A stretch of 64,000 bases of DNA from Chryseobacterium oleae (GCF_900115055.1 NZ_FOVD01000004.1:124001-188000); one strand, 5' to 3'. Counted from the first letter of the stretch, positions 35,188 to 44,110 are shown. Notes: generated by a model from the letters alone, not told the origin. Translations and numbers: made by a program.

Positions 35188-35994
35188 ATGGAGATCGGGA
35201 AAGAATATGTATATCATACAGATATTATTGGAAAAACTAAAGTGCACAGTCTGGATAGTAATTATAAGATAAATATCAAAACAGCAGTTACTTTTAATGG
35301 TAAGGATCCTGATGAGGATTATCACATTTTTGAAATTACGGAAACAGACTACAATCTGGAAATGTATGAGGACCCTCTCATTGTTCAGATTACCGAGATG
35401 ACCAATAAAATATGCAGTTTATACAGCACTCTTGTGGTTGGAGTCAATAGAAAGGGCGAAATAGCTAAAATATATAATGGAGATGAAATCCGGGAGAAAT
35501 GGAAAGGGGTGAAAGAATGGTTAACCAATGCCCACCCCATAGAAGCATATGAAATTATCAGAGCAAAAGAATATGAACTGACTAATGAAGAAATGGAAAT
35601 TAAAAGCATCAGATACATTCATTTTCTTTACCAGTTTTTCTATATTTTCGGAAAAGAACCTATTAATGAAGGTTCAAAAAGTTATCAGAGAAGAGAGGAT
35701 ATGGACCGGTTTGGGGCTGGCGTGGTAATGCCTGTCAATATCTCTGTTTCCGAAAAAGTAATAGAGCAGAATTTCAGTGAATGGAACGTGGACGGACAAC
35801 TGATCCGGGACGATAAAATGATACGAAGGCTGCGGGAGTTTGCGAAAGACAACTATATGCATCCTGAATACAAAGTAAAAGGAAAGTACTTGTATGATGA
35901 AAGAGTTCTTGTAAAGTCTGATTTTACAATCACCGAACAACTGGGTGAGTTCTTTTATTATCACTGTTTTATGGATACTCACTTAGAAATATAA
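35188..35994 (+). CDS. Unknown protein between VgrG and the effector (putative effector adaptor)
   Basis: 268 residues, no signal peptide or membrane segment. It is acidic and aromatic-rich (YHIFEITETDYNLEMYEDPL, RYIHFLYQFFYIFGKEPI). I do not recognise a family. The gene begins 6 bases after vgrG and ends 4 bases before the effector start, so the three are one unit. In other T6SS cassettes a gene at this place encodes a chaperone that loads a PAAR effector on VgrG; that is the best guess here. An effector or immunity role is not excluded. Confidence 0.6.
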   Translation: MEIGKEYVYHTDIIGKTKVHSLDSNYKINIKTAVTFNGKDPDEDYHIFEITETDYNLEMYEDPLIVQITEMTNKICSLYSTLVVGVNRKGEIAKIYNGDEIREKWKGVKEWLTNAHPIEAYEIIRAKEYELTNEEMEIKSIRYIHFLYQFFYIFGKEPINEGSKSYQRREDMDRFGAGVVMPVNISVSEKVIEQNFSEWNVDGQLIRDDKMIRRLREFAKDNYMHPEYKVKGKYLYDERVLVKSDFTITEQLGEFFYYHCFMDTHLEI

Positions 35995-35998
35995 TCGT

Positions 35999-37639
35999 AT
36001 GGCTGATGAACAATATCTTACCGAAAAACATTACGTAGTCTGTGATAAAGGCGTTGCACCCAAAAAAATGAAGGTAACCAGTCAGGATTTTGTGACTTTC
36101 AGTGGTGATAAGGCTGCGACAGAACTGGATACTTTAAAAGGAAATAATTTTATCTGCTTGGGGAAAACAGCATTCATTGCAGGAGCCGTAGCAGGTATAG
36201 CTGTCGGGATTTGTGCCATGATTCCCGGTCCGGGATGGCTTGTTGCTGCTATTATTGCTGCTGCCATATTAGCTGCCGTTGCTATAGGCGCTCTGAAATG
36301 CAAGGCTGCAGCGGCTACCAGAAAATGGACCAATACGGCTCAAAAATTTTCTATAGAAGAGCATAAAGCGCTTACACTGTCCTCCATTATGGTCTGTCCT
36401 GCAGAAGGAGGAACCATTACCCCAAAAGAGACGGCTTGGGAAGCCTGGGGAAGTGCAGCGCTTACCAACCTTGGGCATGTCGCCAATTTTGCTTTCGGCT
36501 TTCTTGCAGGACGGGGTGGTACGGCAATGGTAACAGGAGCCGGATCAGCAGCCATGGGGGCAGCAACATTAAGAGAGGGTGCCACCACATTTGCCAGAAG
36601 TTTCGGACAGCAGTTTATGAATACAGCAAGGAAGGAATTGATAGAACAGTTTACCTTCAAAGGATTTAAAAATGCTCCGTTTTTCTGTAAACTGATGCGG
36701 GGTGCCGGTATCGGTGGGGCGTATTACGATCAGTATAATATCTGGAGCAGTGATAAAAGTGCCCTTGAAAAACTGCAGGAAAGCGGAGTAAGCCTGATAT
36801 TGGGTATTTTTGCCGCCAAAGGGGCAACCTTAGTATGTTTTCCCGCAGGAACGAAAGTGCATGCTCAAAAGGGACTGGTCAATATCGAGGATCTATTGGA
36901 AGGAGATTTGGTGCTGACGTATAATGAAGAAACAAAACAGACAGAATACAAAGCCATTCTGGTTAAACATGAACGTTATACAATGCAGATGCTGTCTCTG
37001 GAACTTCCTACCGGGGAATTTGTAAGGGTAACGCCTGAACATCGTTTCTTTTGTAATGATGAATGGATAGAAGCAAGAGATTTGAGTCCCGGAGATGTAT
37101 TACATTTAAAAGGTGGTCATTATACTACAATCATAAGTGTAGAAACATTGCCGCATTACGAAAAAGTTTATAACTTCGATATTGAGGATAATGAAAATTA
37201 TTATGTTACTGAGGATGGAATTCTGGTGCATAATGGGTATAAAATTGATGAAGCAGAATCTGCAGGTGGCCACTCAATTGAAAGACATGGATCTCAATTA
37301 TCGGAAGCAGAAATGCAACAAAGAGTATTAGGAACTCATCCATCTATGCCACAATCGAGGACAGCTATGAAATTTGACAGCCCGGAAGTTCATCAGTCAG
37401 CAGTTGACGCAGCATTTGATGCAAAAAAAGCTGATATTGATGAACATTTTGCCAATGGTGGAGATTATAAAGAATGGGAATATGATTATGGAAGCCAGAC
37501 AGGAACTGGTTATACAAATACCCAAACCAGATCAAACCCGAATTCTGTACCTGTTTCATCAAATAAAGTAACCATTGCTATGAAACCGGATGGAAATGGT
37601 GGCTATACTCTTGATAGTGCTTATCCAAGTTATCCGTAA
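35999..37639 (+). CDS. T6SS effector: PAAR-like tip, Hint domain, CdiA-CT-type RNase A-like toxin
   Basis: 546 residues in three parts. Residues 1 to about 140 resemble the PAAR-like (DUF4280-type) tip of Bacteroidota (HYVVCDKGVAPKKMKV) with a hydrophobic hairpin at about 56-98. From C280 to V410-H-N412-G413 is a pretoxin Hint (hedgehog/intein) domain: CFPAGTKV, TPEHRFF and a VHN end that allows autocleavage. Residues about 414-546 have GGHSIERHG (H425, H430), and the end YTLDSAYP matches the RNase A-like CdiA-CT toxin family. The toxin would degrade RNA in a target cell. The next gene is the immunity candidate. Confidence 0.85.
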   Translation: MADEQYLTEKHYVVCDKGVAPKKMKVTSQDFVTFSGDKAATELDTLKGNNFICLGKTAFIAGAVAGIAVGICAMIPGPGWLVAAIIAAAILAAVAIGALKCKAAAATRKWTNTAQKFSIEEHKALTLSSIMVCPAEGGTITPKETAWEAWGSAALTNLGHVANFAFGFLAGRGGTAMVTGAGSAAMGAATLREGATTFARSFGQQFMNTARKELIEQFTFKGFKNAPFFCKLMRGAGIGGAYYDQYNIWSSDKSALEKLQESGVSLILGIFAAKGATLVCFPAGTKVHAQKGLVNIEDLLEGDLVLTYNEETKQTEYKAILVKHERYTMQMLSLELPTGEFVRVTPEHRFFCNDEWIEARDLSPGDVLHLKGGHYTTIISVETLPHYEKVYNFDIEDNENYYVTEDGILVHNGYKIDEAESAGGHSIERHGSQLSEAEMQQRVLGTHPSMPQSRTAMKFDSPEVHQSAVDAAFDAKKADIDEHFANGGDYKEWEYDYGSQTGTGYTNTQTRSNPNSVPVSSNKVTIAMKPDGNGGYTLDSAYPSYP

Positions 37640-37650
37640 AAAAAATAATT

Positions 37651-37947
37651 ATGAATAAAACAATAGAACAACTGAAAGGGCTTTTGGCCGAATTTTTTAA
37701 GTATTATAAGTACAAAGATGCTGTTAATAAAATTAAAGATTTGAAAACCTCCGGAAAACTTTCCGATGAAGTATGGGATAAGATTAAAAATCTAATTAAT
37801 GACCGGGATCTACCAAAAGGGCAAGCTTTAAACCTTGTTGCTTTTGATGCTAATTTACCACTTGATGAAGATACCGAAGATGAAGCATACAAATGGCTGG
37901 ATTTATTTATAAGTAATATTGAAAGTAACGAAATTATTGAGTATTAG
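37651..37947 (+). CDS. Putative immunity protein for the RNase A-like toxin
   Basis: 98 residues, acidic and probably all-helical (LAEFFKYYKYKDAVNKIKDL, then LPLDEDTEDEAYKWLDLF). It starts 11 bases after the toxin stop, and position and size fit a cognate cytosolic immunity protein. No family is recognised by me. A decayed copy of this gene, with the last codons of a toxin, follows at 38322-38552, which also links this gene to the toxin tail. Function inferred. Confidence 0.65.
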   Translation: MNKTIEQLKGLLAEFFKYYKYKDAVNKIKDLKTSGKLSDEVWDKIKNLINDRDLPKGQALNLVAFDANLPLDEDTEDEAYKWLDLFISNIESNEIIEY

Positions 37948-38026
37948 TTCCATATAATATTCATAAAATAATTTCTGTAATGGACGTTTTTTACTAAAAA
38001 CATGAAAAAAAATAAGTGTAAAATTT

Positions 38027-38218
38027 GTGAGAAATAAAGAAACGCTCAGAGGAAAATTGAAAACATATATCTGTTCTGAAGATACGGGCTATGATGAAAT
38101 GACACTTTCTTTTTTAGATATAAACTTTAGCAAAGAATTTACGGGAGAAGAAAAATTAATATTTATAAATATGCTGTCGGAACTCAATTTTCAAATTGAT
38201 GATAGAACAAATAAGTAG
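38027..38218 (+). CDS. Small unknown protein, possibly truncated immunity gene
   Basis: 63 residues from GTG, acidic (TLSFLDINFSKEFTGEEKL). An ATG at 38002 in another frame reads MKKNKCKICEK and stops, so the true gene may be frameshifted at the 5' end. It is followed at once by a hairpin terminator. The function is unknown. It may be an orphan immunity gene of the T6SS cassette or a decaying remnant. Confidence 0.4.
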   Translation: MRNKETLRGKLKTYICSEDTGYDEMTLSFLDINFSKEFTGEEKLIFINMLSELNFQIDDRTNK

Positions 38219-38219
38219 C

Positions 38220-38250
38220 AAAAAGGTTTCCGAAAAGGAAGCCTTTTTTA
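38220..38250 (+). terminator. Terminator closing the T6SS cassette
   Basis: AAAAAGGTTTCC (38220-38231) pairs with GGAAGCCTTTTT (38237-38248), with one G-T pair and loop GAAAA, then T. It directly follows the small ORF at 38027-38218. Confidence 0.8.
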
Positions 38251-38321
38251 TTGAGACTATACCTTAGATATTGAAGCCGGGCAAAATGATTGTATAAACG
38301 ATGATATTGTCGCAGAATGGA

Positions 38322-38552
38322 TGCGCTTATCCCGGTTATCCGTAAAAAAAATGATAAGCAAAACAATAGAACAACTGAAAGGGCTTTGACCGTGGTCTCC
38401 CAAAAAGACCGGCTTTAAACCTTGTTGCTTCTTACGCTAATGTACCACCTGATAAGATACTGAAGATGAAGCACACCACTGGCTGGGTTTATTTATAAGT
38501 AATATTGGCAGTAACGAAATTATTGAGTATTCATTCTATATAATATCCATAA
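38322..38552 (+). pseudogene. Decayed duplicate of toxin tail plus immunity gene
   Basis: The segment matches 37621-37975. The last toxin codons read CAYPGYP and a stop (original SAYPSYP). Then comes an immunity start MISKTIEQLKGL followed by a stop. A stretch of about 115 bases is missing at GGGCTTT, and the rest follows the original with many changes to TTGAGTAT and TATAATAT-CCATAAA. The copy cannot encode a protein. It shows that an earlier toxin/immunity pair of the same family stood here. The 38251-38321 bases before it hold nothing recognised. Confidence 0.8.
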
Positions 38553-38617
38553 AGAATATCGAGTTCTTATAAAACAAAAAAACTCTGATAAAAATACCAG
38601 AGTCTTTTGTTGTTAAG

Positions 38618-38689
38618 TAGCCCGTAGGGGAATCGAACCCCTCTTACCAGAATGAAAATCTGAGGTCCTAACCGATAGACGAACGGGCC
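38618..38689 (-). tRNA. tRNA-Glu (UUC)
   Basis: 72 bases on the minus strand. The acceptor stem pairs GGCCCGT with ACGGGCT, the anticodon loop is TTTTCAT with anticodon TTC, and the T-loop is GTTCGATTC. No CCA is encoded. Its sequence is identical to that at 38790-38861. It lies next to the T6SS cassette end. Confidence 0.95.
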
Positions 38690-38789
38690 ATCTACCAAAC
38701 TGTAAATAAAATACCTACAGGGTTAGTTTTTTGTTTTTATAAGTTTCGACTCTTAGTTTAACCACCCGGTTAGTAGTGATTAAGTTTTG

Positions 38790-38861
38790 TAGCCCGTAGG
38801 GGAATCGAACCCCTCTTACCAGAATGAAAATCTGAGGTCCTAACCGATAGACGAACGGGCC
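38790..38861 (-). tRNA. tRNA-Glu (UUC), second identical copy
   Basis: The same 72 bases as 38618-38689, with anticodon TTC. It is 100 bases upstream on the minus strand, so the two are likely processed from one transcript with the S20 gene region upstream. The discriminator base is A and no CCA is encoded. Confidence 0.95.
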
Positions 38862-38871
38862 AACTATACTA

Positions 38872-39126
38872 TTACGCTAATTTATTAACGTGCTTTGTCA
38901 ATTTGCTCTTTAAGTTAGCAGCTTTGTTCTTGTGGATGATATTTTTCTTAGCTAATCTATCCAATAAAGCGATAACTTTTGGAAGTTGCTCAGTAGCTGA
39001 AGCTTTATCTTCCTCATTTCTCAAAACTTTGATTGCTGTTCTAGCAGTTTTGTGGTAGTATCTGTTACGAACTTTTCTAACTTCGTTTTGTCTAATTCTC
39101 TTTAGTGCTGATTTATGATTTGCCAT
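38872..39126 (-). CDS. rpsT: 30S ribosomal protein S20
   Basis: 84 residues from the ATG at 39126 ([13 protein letters not shown]). A longer frame with seven more residues lacks the family start. The Lys/Arg-rich helices ([34 protein letters not shown]) are typical of S20, which binds 16S rRNA early in 30S assembly. The length is normal. It lies upstream of the two tRNA-Glu genes on the same strand. Confidence 0.97.
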   Translation of the reverse strand: MANHKSALKRIRQNEVRKVRNRYYHKTARTAIKVLRNEEDKASATEQLPKVIALLDRLAKKNIIHKNKAANLKSKLTKHVNKLA

Positions 39127-39193
39127 ATCGTTCAAATGTGAGTGCAAAACTATAAACTTTTTTTTAATCTGCCAAATTTATTTTTAAAATTTT

Positions 39194-39514
39194 TCAATTT
39201 TCTTCTGACAGGTATTTTCTGAGTTTATCTATTGCTTGTTCTATTTTTAAATTCTCTTGTTCTCGTTCTATTTTCTTGATTGTGCTACTTAACATAATCA
39301 TTGCGTTGTTCCATTCTCCAGTGGTGTTGGTGAAGGTAAGTCCATCAATTGTTACTTCAAAGGCGACCCTTTCTCCAGTCCGGTAAAGTCTGAAACTTAT
39401 TTTATCATCCCTGCCTGTAATCCCGTCTTCATTGATTTGTAAATCGTAACTTTTTGGGTTAGAGTGGATTTTCTTAAAAAGAAGTTTTGCTTCTTGTATT
39501 TTTAAATCCGGCAT
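39194..39514 (-). CDS. Unknown small protein
   Basis: 106 residues, no signal or membrane segment. It has a beta-rich middle (ITGRDDKISFRLYRTGERVA, FEVTIDGLTFTNTTGEW) and a C-terminal helix rich in Glu/Lys. I do not recognise a family. It lies between S20 and the third tRNA-Glu on the same strand. The start is the ATG 14 bases after the tRNA. A small regulatory or immunity-like protein is possible, but nothing in the sequence shows it. Confidence 0.5.
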   Translation of the reverse strand: MPDLKIQEAKLLFKKIHSNPKSYDLQINEDGITGRDDKISFRLYRTGERVAFEVTIDGLTFTNTTGEWNNAMIMLSSTIKKIEREQENLKIEQAIDKLRKYLSEEN

Positions 39515-39528
39515 GATATCAAATTTGG

Positions 39529-39600
39529 TAGCCTATAGGAGAATCGAACTCCTGTTGCAAGGATGAAAACCTTGAGTCCTAACCACTAGACGAATAGGCC
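39529..39600 (-). tRNA. tRNA-Glu (UUC), diverged copy
   Basis: 72 bases on the minus strand. The acceptor pairs GGCCTAT with ATAGGCT, the anticodon stem CAAGG/CCTTG holds the loop TTTTCAT (anticodon TTC), and the T-loop is GTTCGATTC. It shares the anticodon with the two upstream copies but differs in the stems. It lies 58 bases before the amidase end. Confidence 0.92.
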
Positions 39601-39658
39601 AAATTTTGAGGTTGCAAAAGTAATGATTAACTTTTTAACTTCAAAATTATTTTTCAAA

Positions 39659-40948
39659 TTATTTAAAAACTTTTTGAATAATCGTATTCTTGATTCCCTT
39701 GGTTTCAAGGTCTTTTTGAAGCTTTACAGCATCCTCTAAAGTGAATACTTTTCCATACGTATAGTAGAAAACTCCGTTCTCTTTATTTCGTTCTACATCC
39801 TTCAGTGTCTGTAAGATAAATGAGTTTCCGTTCAGCTTTTCGCCCGTATAAACCTCAATAGTATAGTAGCCTGAAAGCAGTTTTTGATTAGGCATAAATC
39901 CTACCGCATACGCATTTCTAAACCCTGCATCTTTGGCTGTTTTTAAATTGATGTCTTTTACGGAAGCCATGTTCGTAACCCCATAATAATATTTGTACTG
40001 TCCGTTATCTTTTAGAGGAAGAATGTAATTCAGACCTTTTAAGGCAGGATCTCCATCGTTGTATTTTACAGGTGAACTCAGCAGTAAAATTCTGAAATCA
40101 TTTTTAAGAGGCGACTCTGCAGGCTTCTCCGGTTCAGGTTTTTTTACAGCCATGGATGAACCTCCTGTTTTTCGGTCAATTGCTTTTTTATAATCGATGA
40201 TGGCATTGTAGATACTTTCTGAAATTTCGTTCTGACCCTTTTCGGAGGCCAAATAGTGGCTTTCCTCGGGGTGGTTGATGAATCCGGTCTCTATCAGTAC
40301 GGAAGGCATGGCATTCATACGGAGAACGTGTAGGTTCTTCTGGAAAACACCTCTTGAAAATCTTTTATCTTTATTCACGAAATTATCTTCCACCAATCCG
40401 CCAAGCAATAAACTGGACTCGAGATATTTATTCTGCTGCAGTTTCAGAGCGATAAGAGATTCCGGAGAACTTGGGTTATAAGAGCCGAAGGTCTGTCTGT
40501 CTTTTTCATCCAGAAAGATCACGTCATTTTCTCTTTTGGCTACTTCCAGGTTTTCGTCGTTCTGATTGGGGCCCTGTACATAGGTTTCAGTTCCGTAAGC
40601 GGTAGGTCTCTGCGAAGAGTTACAGTGAATAGACACAAAAAGATCGGCCTTACTTCTGTTCGCCAGGTTGGTTCTGTCCGAAAGAGAAGGATATTCGTCA
40701 AATTTACGGGTGTATATTACTTTGAAATCTCTGTTTTTCTCCAACATTGCCCCTACTTTTAGTGTAACGGCGAGCGTAACGTCTTTTTCTGCAACCCTTC
40801 CAATGTCTGCATAAGATCGGTTCGCTCCGTGGTCACTTCCCCCATGACCAGCATCTAAAACGATCGTAAACTTCTTTTGCGAAAATATTAAAGTGCTCGA
40901 AAAAATAAGGAGAAATGATAAAATTATTTTAAAATTTTGGTTGTGCAT
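39659..40948 (-). CDS. N-acetylmuramoyl-L-alanine amidase (Amidase_3)
   Basis: 429 residues. A signal peptide (about 1-22) is followed by an Amidase_3 zinc hydrolase (about 27-255): LDAGHGGSDHG, the Glu of AEKDVTLA, VSIHCNSS and LIETGFINHPEE give the metal and catalytic residues. The C-terminal part (about 285-429) has a linker and SPOR-like repeats (SGYYTIEVYTGEKL, FTLEDAVKLQKDLETKG) for peptidoglycan binding. It cleaves cell-wall cross-bridges during division. It diverges from LptD with a 53-base spacer. Confidence 0.92.
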   Translation of the reverse strand: MHNQNFKIILSFLLIFSSTLIFSQKKFTIVLDAGHGGSDHGANRSYADIGRVAEKDVTLAVTLKVGAMLEKNRDFKVIYTRKFDEYPSLSDRTNLANRSKADLFVSIHCNSSQRPTAYGTETYVQGPNQNDENLEVAKRENDVIFLDEKDRQTFGSYNPSSPESLIALKLQQNKYLESSLLLGGLVEDNFVNKDKRFSRGVFQKNLHVLRMNAMPSVLIETGFINHPEESHYLASEKGQNEISESIYNAIIDYKKAIDRKTGGSSMAVKKPEPEKPAESPLKNDFRILLLSSPVKYNDGDPALKGLNYILPLKDNGQYKYYYGVTNMASVKDINLKTAKDAGFRNAYAVGFMPNQKLLSGYYTIEVYTGEKLNGNSFILQTLKDVERNKENGVFYYTYGKVFTLEDAVKLQKDLETKGIKNTIIQKVFK

Positions 40949-41001
40949 CTTACAGTTTTAAAAATTATATTAATTTTGAGCCTTAATTATATAGAACAAA
41001 A

Positions 41002-43587
41002 TTGGCCAAAACCGTCCTCAAAAATATATTACAAATTTTAATTATCCTAATTTTTAACAATTTTTTAGCACAGAAAACACCTGAAAAATTGCCTAAAAAT
41101 GTGGTTAATGATACTATTTCCAAAAAGGATACCATTGTTGTAAAAAAGGAATCTTTAGATGATATTCTTCGCACCAAAGCGGAAGATCAGCGAAGAGATG
41201 TCCCTAAGAAAATGACATTCCTCAACAAAAAAGCCCAGGTAAAATACCAGGATATGCAGATTGATGCGGATTATATTTCTATCGACGACAATAAAAATCT
41301 CATCTATGCCCGTGGAAAACAGGATTCTTTGGGGAAGATTATTGAGCCTGTAATTACTACTCAGGCGGGGAAAAAATACGAAACCAACGAATTCAGCTAC
41401 AATACCAAAACGAAGCAGGCTATTGCATTTAATGCGAGAACCGAAGAAAACGAAGGAGTAATCACCGCACAGAAAACCAAAAAGTATAACGACTCCGTCT
41501 TCGCCATGAAGAACGCAGATTATACGACCGATGAATATTATATCAAGAAAAAAGATACAGCATCGGATTATTTCATGCGTGCCTCTAATATCAAGCTGAT
41601 CAAGACTAAAAATAAATCACAGATCGTCACCGGACCTATCCAGATGTATATCGAAAAGGTTCCCACTCCTCTGATTTTACCGTTTGCTATCCTTCCGTTT
41701 TCAGACAAGAGGGCAGCCGGTATCCTGATCCCGAGTTTTGGGGAAAGAGAGGATGTCGGGTTTTTCCTCAACGGGTTGGGGTATTATCAGCCAATAGGGG
41801 AACATTTTGACCTTAAGGTACTTGCCGATATTTATACCAAAGGAAGCTGGAATGTACGGCCGCAGATGAACTATCTGAAAAAATACAGGTATTCAGGAAC
41901 ATTTACAGCAGACATCGGGACCATGGTACGTGGAATCAAAGGGCTTGATGATTATACCAAAAACAGTACGTACAGAATTGCATGGACGCACACTCAGGAT
42001 TCAAAATCCAATCCTTTCCTTACTTTCAGTGCTTCCGTAGATATCGTAAGTACGAAGTTTTATAACAATAACCTGAACAATAATTATATTTTCAACCAGA
42101 ACGTCCTGAATACCCAGCAGAATTCAGCGGTAACCATAACCAAAAGGTTTTTGAAACTGCCGATTACGATTACAGGATCTGCATCATATGCTCAAAATTT
42201 TGCCACCGGACTGGCGGATCTCCGTCTTCCTCAGATGAACGTAGCGATCAATCAGTTTTATCTGTTTAAATCTAAAACAGGGGTAAGACAGGGACTTCTT
42301 GAGAACATTACAGTGAATACAGGTTTCAACCTGACGAACTTTGCAAGTACTCAGGAAAATGAACTTTTTACAAAGGCGATGTGGGATAAAATGCAGACAG
42401 GACTTAAAAATAATATTGCCTTAGGAACCAATACAACGGTAGCGAAATATTTCACATTCAGTTTAAGTGCCAATATTGACAACGCATTAACGACAAAAAC
42501 CCTTAAAAGATACTACGATCCGATAAAAACGGTTGATGTAGATGAAGTTCAGAAAAATATTAGAGGATATTCTACCTTCTCTACTTCTGCCAGTCTTCAG
42601 ACCACTCTTTACGGAATGCTGAAATTCAAAAAAGGAGCTGCCGTAGAAGCGGTGAGACATATGATGACGCCGAGTCTTAGCTTTACCTATTCACCGGATT
42701 TCTCCAGCCCGGGTTTCGGATATTACAGAAATTATTATAATGCGGAAGGTGCTTTGACTCCTTATTCTATTTTTGATAAAGGAATTGTGGGAAGCCCGTC
42801 AAGTGGAGTAGTAGGCGCTTTAGGTTTCAATATCGGGAACAATATTGAAATGAAGGTGAAATCTAAGAGTGACTCTACGGGAGTGAAGAAAATTAAAATC
42901 TTCGAATCCCTTAGCTTGTCAGGGAATTATAACTTTGCAGCAAAAGATCACCCGTGGTCTGTATTCAGTATCAACGGACAGTCATCTTTCTTTAATAATA
43001 AGTTAAACGTAAACACCAGTCTTTCACTGGATCCTTATAGAATTGATTTTGCTCCGGGTGCTACCCAGGGTATAAGAACGGAAGAGTTCGGTCATTTCAG
43101 TGTACAGGGATTCAATGTACAGCTTTCTTATCCTTTGAGCAGCGAGATTTTCGGCGAGAAAACAGATTATGCTAAAAAGTATCCTGCAAAAGGAGAAGTG
43201 AGGAATGAGAGTTATTATTTTGATGATGATAACTACGCTCATTTCGATCAGGCGTGGACTTTAAATATCAATGCAAACTATGCCTATTCAAAGGGAACTT
43301 CCTTACTTGGAACCAAAATTGCTTCTGTAGGTCTGGATGGTAGTATTAAGCTTACTCCTTACTGGAATATCAACGGAAGTACGCATTTTGACTTGGTGAC
43401 GAAAGATCTGGCGTATACCAGAATCGGATTCTCAAGAGACCAGCGAAGTTTTACAATCAACTTTAACTGGGTGCCTTTCGGACAGTATAAAGTATATGAC
43501 TTCTTTATCGGTATCAAAGCCAATATCTTAAGTGATGCGCTGAAGTACAAAGACAGAAGTTTTACACAGCCTAACGCACCTTTCTAA
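41002..43587 (+). CDS. lptD: LPS assembly protein LptD
   Basis: 861 residues from a TTG start. Signal peptide about 1-24 (ILQILIILIFNNFLAQ). Residues about 65-200 form an OstA-like beta-jellyroll (KAQVKYQDMQIDADYISIDD), and the rest is a large barrel ending in Tyr/Phe-rich strands. LptD inserts lipopolysaccharide into the outer membrane. The flavobacterial form is longer in the barrel than the Escherichia protein. A TAATTTTG element (40971-40978) lies 23 bases before the start. It is divergent from the amidase, an arrangement that I believe is kept in this group. Confidence 0.85.
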   Translation: MAKTVLKNILQILIILIFNNFLAQKTPEKLPKNVVNDTISKKDTIVVKKESLDDILRTKAEDQRRDVPKKMTFLNKKAQVKYQDMQIDADYISIDDNKNLIYARGKQDSLGKIIEPVITTQAGKKYETNEFSYNTKTKQAIAFNARTEENEGVITAQKTKKYNDSVFAMKNADYTTDEYYIKKKDTASDYFMRASNIKLIKTKNKSQIVTGPIQMYIEKVPTPLILPFAILPFSDKRAAGILIPSFGEREDVGFFLNGLGYYQPIGEHFDLKVLADIYTKGSWNVRPQMNYLKKYRYSGTFTADIGTMVRGIKGLDDYTKNSTYRIAWTHTQDSKSNPFLTFSASVDIVSTKFYNNNLNNNYIFNQNVLNTQQNSAVTITKRFLKLPITITGSASYAQNFATGLADLRLPQMNVAINQFYLFKSKTGVRQGLLENITVNTGFNLTNFASTQENELFTKAMWDKMQTGLKNNIALGTNTTVAKYFTFSLSANIDNALTTKTLKRYYDPIKTVDVDEVQKNIRGYSTFSTSASLQTTLYGMLKFKKGAAVEAVRHMMTPSLSFTYSPDFSSPGFGYYRNYYNAEGALTPYSIFDKGIVGSPSSGVVGALGFNIGNNIEMKVKSKSDSTGVKKIKIFESLSLSGNYNFAAKDHPWSVFSINGQSSFFNNKLNVNTSLSLDPYRIDFAPGATQGIRTEEFGHFSVQGFNVQLSYPLSSEIFGEKTDYAKKYPAKGEVRNESYYFDDDNYAHFDQAWTLNINANYAYSKGTSLLGTKIASVGLDGSIKLTPYWNINGSTHFDLVTKDLAYTRIGFSRDQRSFTINFNWVPFGQYKVYDFFIGIKANILSDALKYKDRSFTQPNAPF

Positions 43588-43729
43588 TATCAGATTGACT
43601 ATTGTAAATATAAATTTTATATTTGCAACCAAAATAAATTCAATGAAATCACTGTTAACGAAATCAGTTAGCAAACAAATACCGGAAATAGTGATGGCAT
43701 ATGACTTTTGAAAAAATAAATACCCATAT

Positions 43730-44110
43730 ATGAAACAAATAATCAACACAGTTAATGCACCTGCAGCAATCGGGCCTTATTCACAAGCTAATATGGCCAA
43801 CGGAATTTTATATATTTCCGGACAGATTCCTGTAGATCCTGCAACTGGTAAATTGGTAGAGGGAATTGAGAAGGAAACACATCAGGTGATGAAAAACCTT
43901 GAGGCGATCCTTACTGAAGCTGGAATGACCTTTAAAAACGTAGTAAAAGCCACCATCTTCCTTAAGAGCATGGATGATTTTGCGGTAATGAATGATATTT
44001 ATGCTTCATATCTTGATGCAGACAGCTACCCGGCGCGTGAAACAGTACAGGTTTCTTGTCTGCCTAAGAATGTGGATATTGAAATTTCTATGATTGCACA
44101 TCAGGATTAA
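43730..44110 (+). CDS. ridA: RidA family deaminase
   Basis: 126 residues. IGPYSQANMANGILYISGQI and the end ETVQVSCLPKNVDIEISMIA match the RidA (YjgF) family, which hydrolyses reactive enamine/imine intermediates formed by PLP enzymes. The catalytic Arg lies in YPARETVQV. The length is normal. A TATATTTG promoter element lies at 43618-43625 in the 142-base spacer after lptD. The stop and the next start overlap by one base (TAATG). Confidence 0.95.
   Translation: MKQIINTVNAPAAIGPYSQANMANGILYISGQIPVDPATGKLVEGIEKETHQVMKNLEAILTEAGMTFKNVVKATIFLKSMDDFAVMNDIYASYLDADSYPARETVQVSCLPKNVDIEISMIAHQD

Noticed and set aside
32371..38861. Complete T6SS machine or an integrative element
   Set aside because: Only Hcp, VgrG, an unknown protein, effector and immunity are present. 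There is no sheath, baseplate, ATPase, integrase or flanking direct repeat in view.
43643..43711. 22-codon frame (MKSLLTKSVSKQ...) before ridA
   Set aside because: Too short to support. It has a good position after a TATATTTG element, but nothing else marks it as a gene.
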